From: Rossellomorea sp. SC111
Lineage (GTDB): Bacteria > Bacillota > Bacilli > Bacillales > Bacillaceae_B
NCBI RefSeq assembly: GCF_024733565.1
Contig: NZ_JANIOC010000001.1
Span: forward strand, 337,475-379,195
Direction of reading: 5' to 3'
DNA length: 41,721 nt
In this document: positions 41,548 through 41,721 of the stretch, piece by piece
Layout: the number at the start of each line of letters is the position of its first letter
Numbering within the stretch: position 1 is the stretch's first letter
Notes under the pieces: model-generated
Database searches by the model: none
What the model was told of the DNA's origin: nothing
The model's input: only the letters and a program-made list of their open reading frames with translations
Made by a program: the position numbers and the translations under genes

Positions 41548-41721
41548 CTACACCTCACCTTTAGAAGAATGACTCGACGACCTCAATTTCTTGATGAGGA
41601 TCGTCAAGAGGAGAATCAAGATGGCCGTCATGACGATCGTTCCACCGGGAGCAAGATTCAAATAGAAGGCGCTCACTAATCCGACGATGACGGAAATCTC
41701 CCCGAATAATAAGGAATATCC
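41548..41721 (-). CDS. znuB: Zinc ABC transporter permease ZnuB-type, C-terminal part
   Basis: Only the last 57 codons lie in the window; the gene continues past 41721. The visible part (FGEISVIVGLVSAFYLNLAPGGTIVMTAIL) is the last two membrane helices of an ABC-3 family metal permease with the usual YLNLAPGGTIV turn, followed by a short basic and serine-rich tail. Adjacency to zur supports zinc as substrate. Confidence 0.8.
   Translation of the reverse strand, partial: GYSLLFGEISVIVGLVSAFYLNLAPGGTIVMTAILILLLTILIKKLRSSSHSSKGEV

Overview
The window is a stretch of low-GC Gram-positive chromosome from a spore-forming member of the Bacillaceae. This rests on gene order and protein content: the genes follow, almost without a break, the Bacillus subtilis order yqgZ (mgsR) - yqgY - gloC - yqgW/V/U/T/S - glcK - yqgQ - gluP - yqgO - yqgN - rpmGA - pst operon - pbpA - yqgE - sodA - yqgC - yqgB - yqfZ - ispG - yqfX - yqfW - zur. 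A GerA-type spore germination protein and a sporulation-type (SigE-like) promoter support a sporeformer. Assignment to a Rossellomorea/Bacillus marisflavi-like lineage is only a guess. No tRNA, rRNA, CRISPR array, prophage or transposase gene was seen.

Layout. 1-382: a tandem array of 125-bp structured repeats that probably begins before the window, then a strong terminator. 383-4400: stress regulator MgsR, small membrane proteins, glyoxalase-II-like hydrolase, HxlR regulator, YqgV and lipoprotein YqgU (behind a SigW-like promoter). 4645-9332: cell-envelope and sugar block with the LysM/M14 peptidase YqgT, an LtaS-family lipoteichoic acid synthase (behind a SigM-like promoter), and yqgQ-glcK. 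9477-15517: GerA/SpoVAF-like germination protein, an unknown membrane-anchored protein with a SigE-like promoter, rhomboid protease, YqgO, a DUF92 protein, 5-formyl-THF cyclo-ligase and ribosomal protein L33. 15575-20186: a four-gene operon with 4-bp ATGA overlaps at two of its three junctions. It encodes an HTH-DUF4912 protein, a GH57-like/GT4 fusion, an NDP-sugar pyrophosphorylase and an unknown protein. I read it as a glycan-synthesis module and as the least described system here.

20538-28037: a small membrane-anchored HTH-like protein, a chemoreceptor, and the phosphate-uptake operon pstS-pstC-pstA-pstB-pstB-phoU behind a textbook four-repeat Pho box. 28345-35048: PBP2-type transpeptidase, MFS protein YqgE, Mn superoxide dismutase, YqgC, and a Na/Pi cotransporter-family protein with a PhoU-like tail. 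35159-35180 is a perfect 22-bp palindrome between divergent genes. 35294-41721: YqgB-like protein, MFS exporter, YqfZ, IspG, YqfX, a 640-bp gene-free gap with two palindromic intergenic repeats, YqfW, a DUF1499 protein, Zur, and the C-terminus of a ZnuB-type zinc permease.

Common themes are envelope homeostasis (LtaS, PBP, M14 peptidase, ECF-sigma promoters), phosphate acquisition (Pst, PhoU, Na/Pi family) and metal or stress control (MgsR, SodA, Zur). Several start codons were moved from the longest possible ORF to a GTG, TTG or internal ATG on Shine-Dalgarno evidence; each case is stated.
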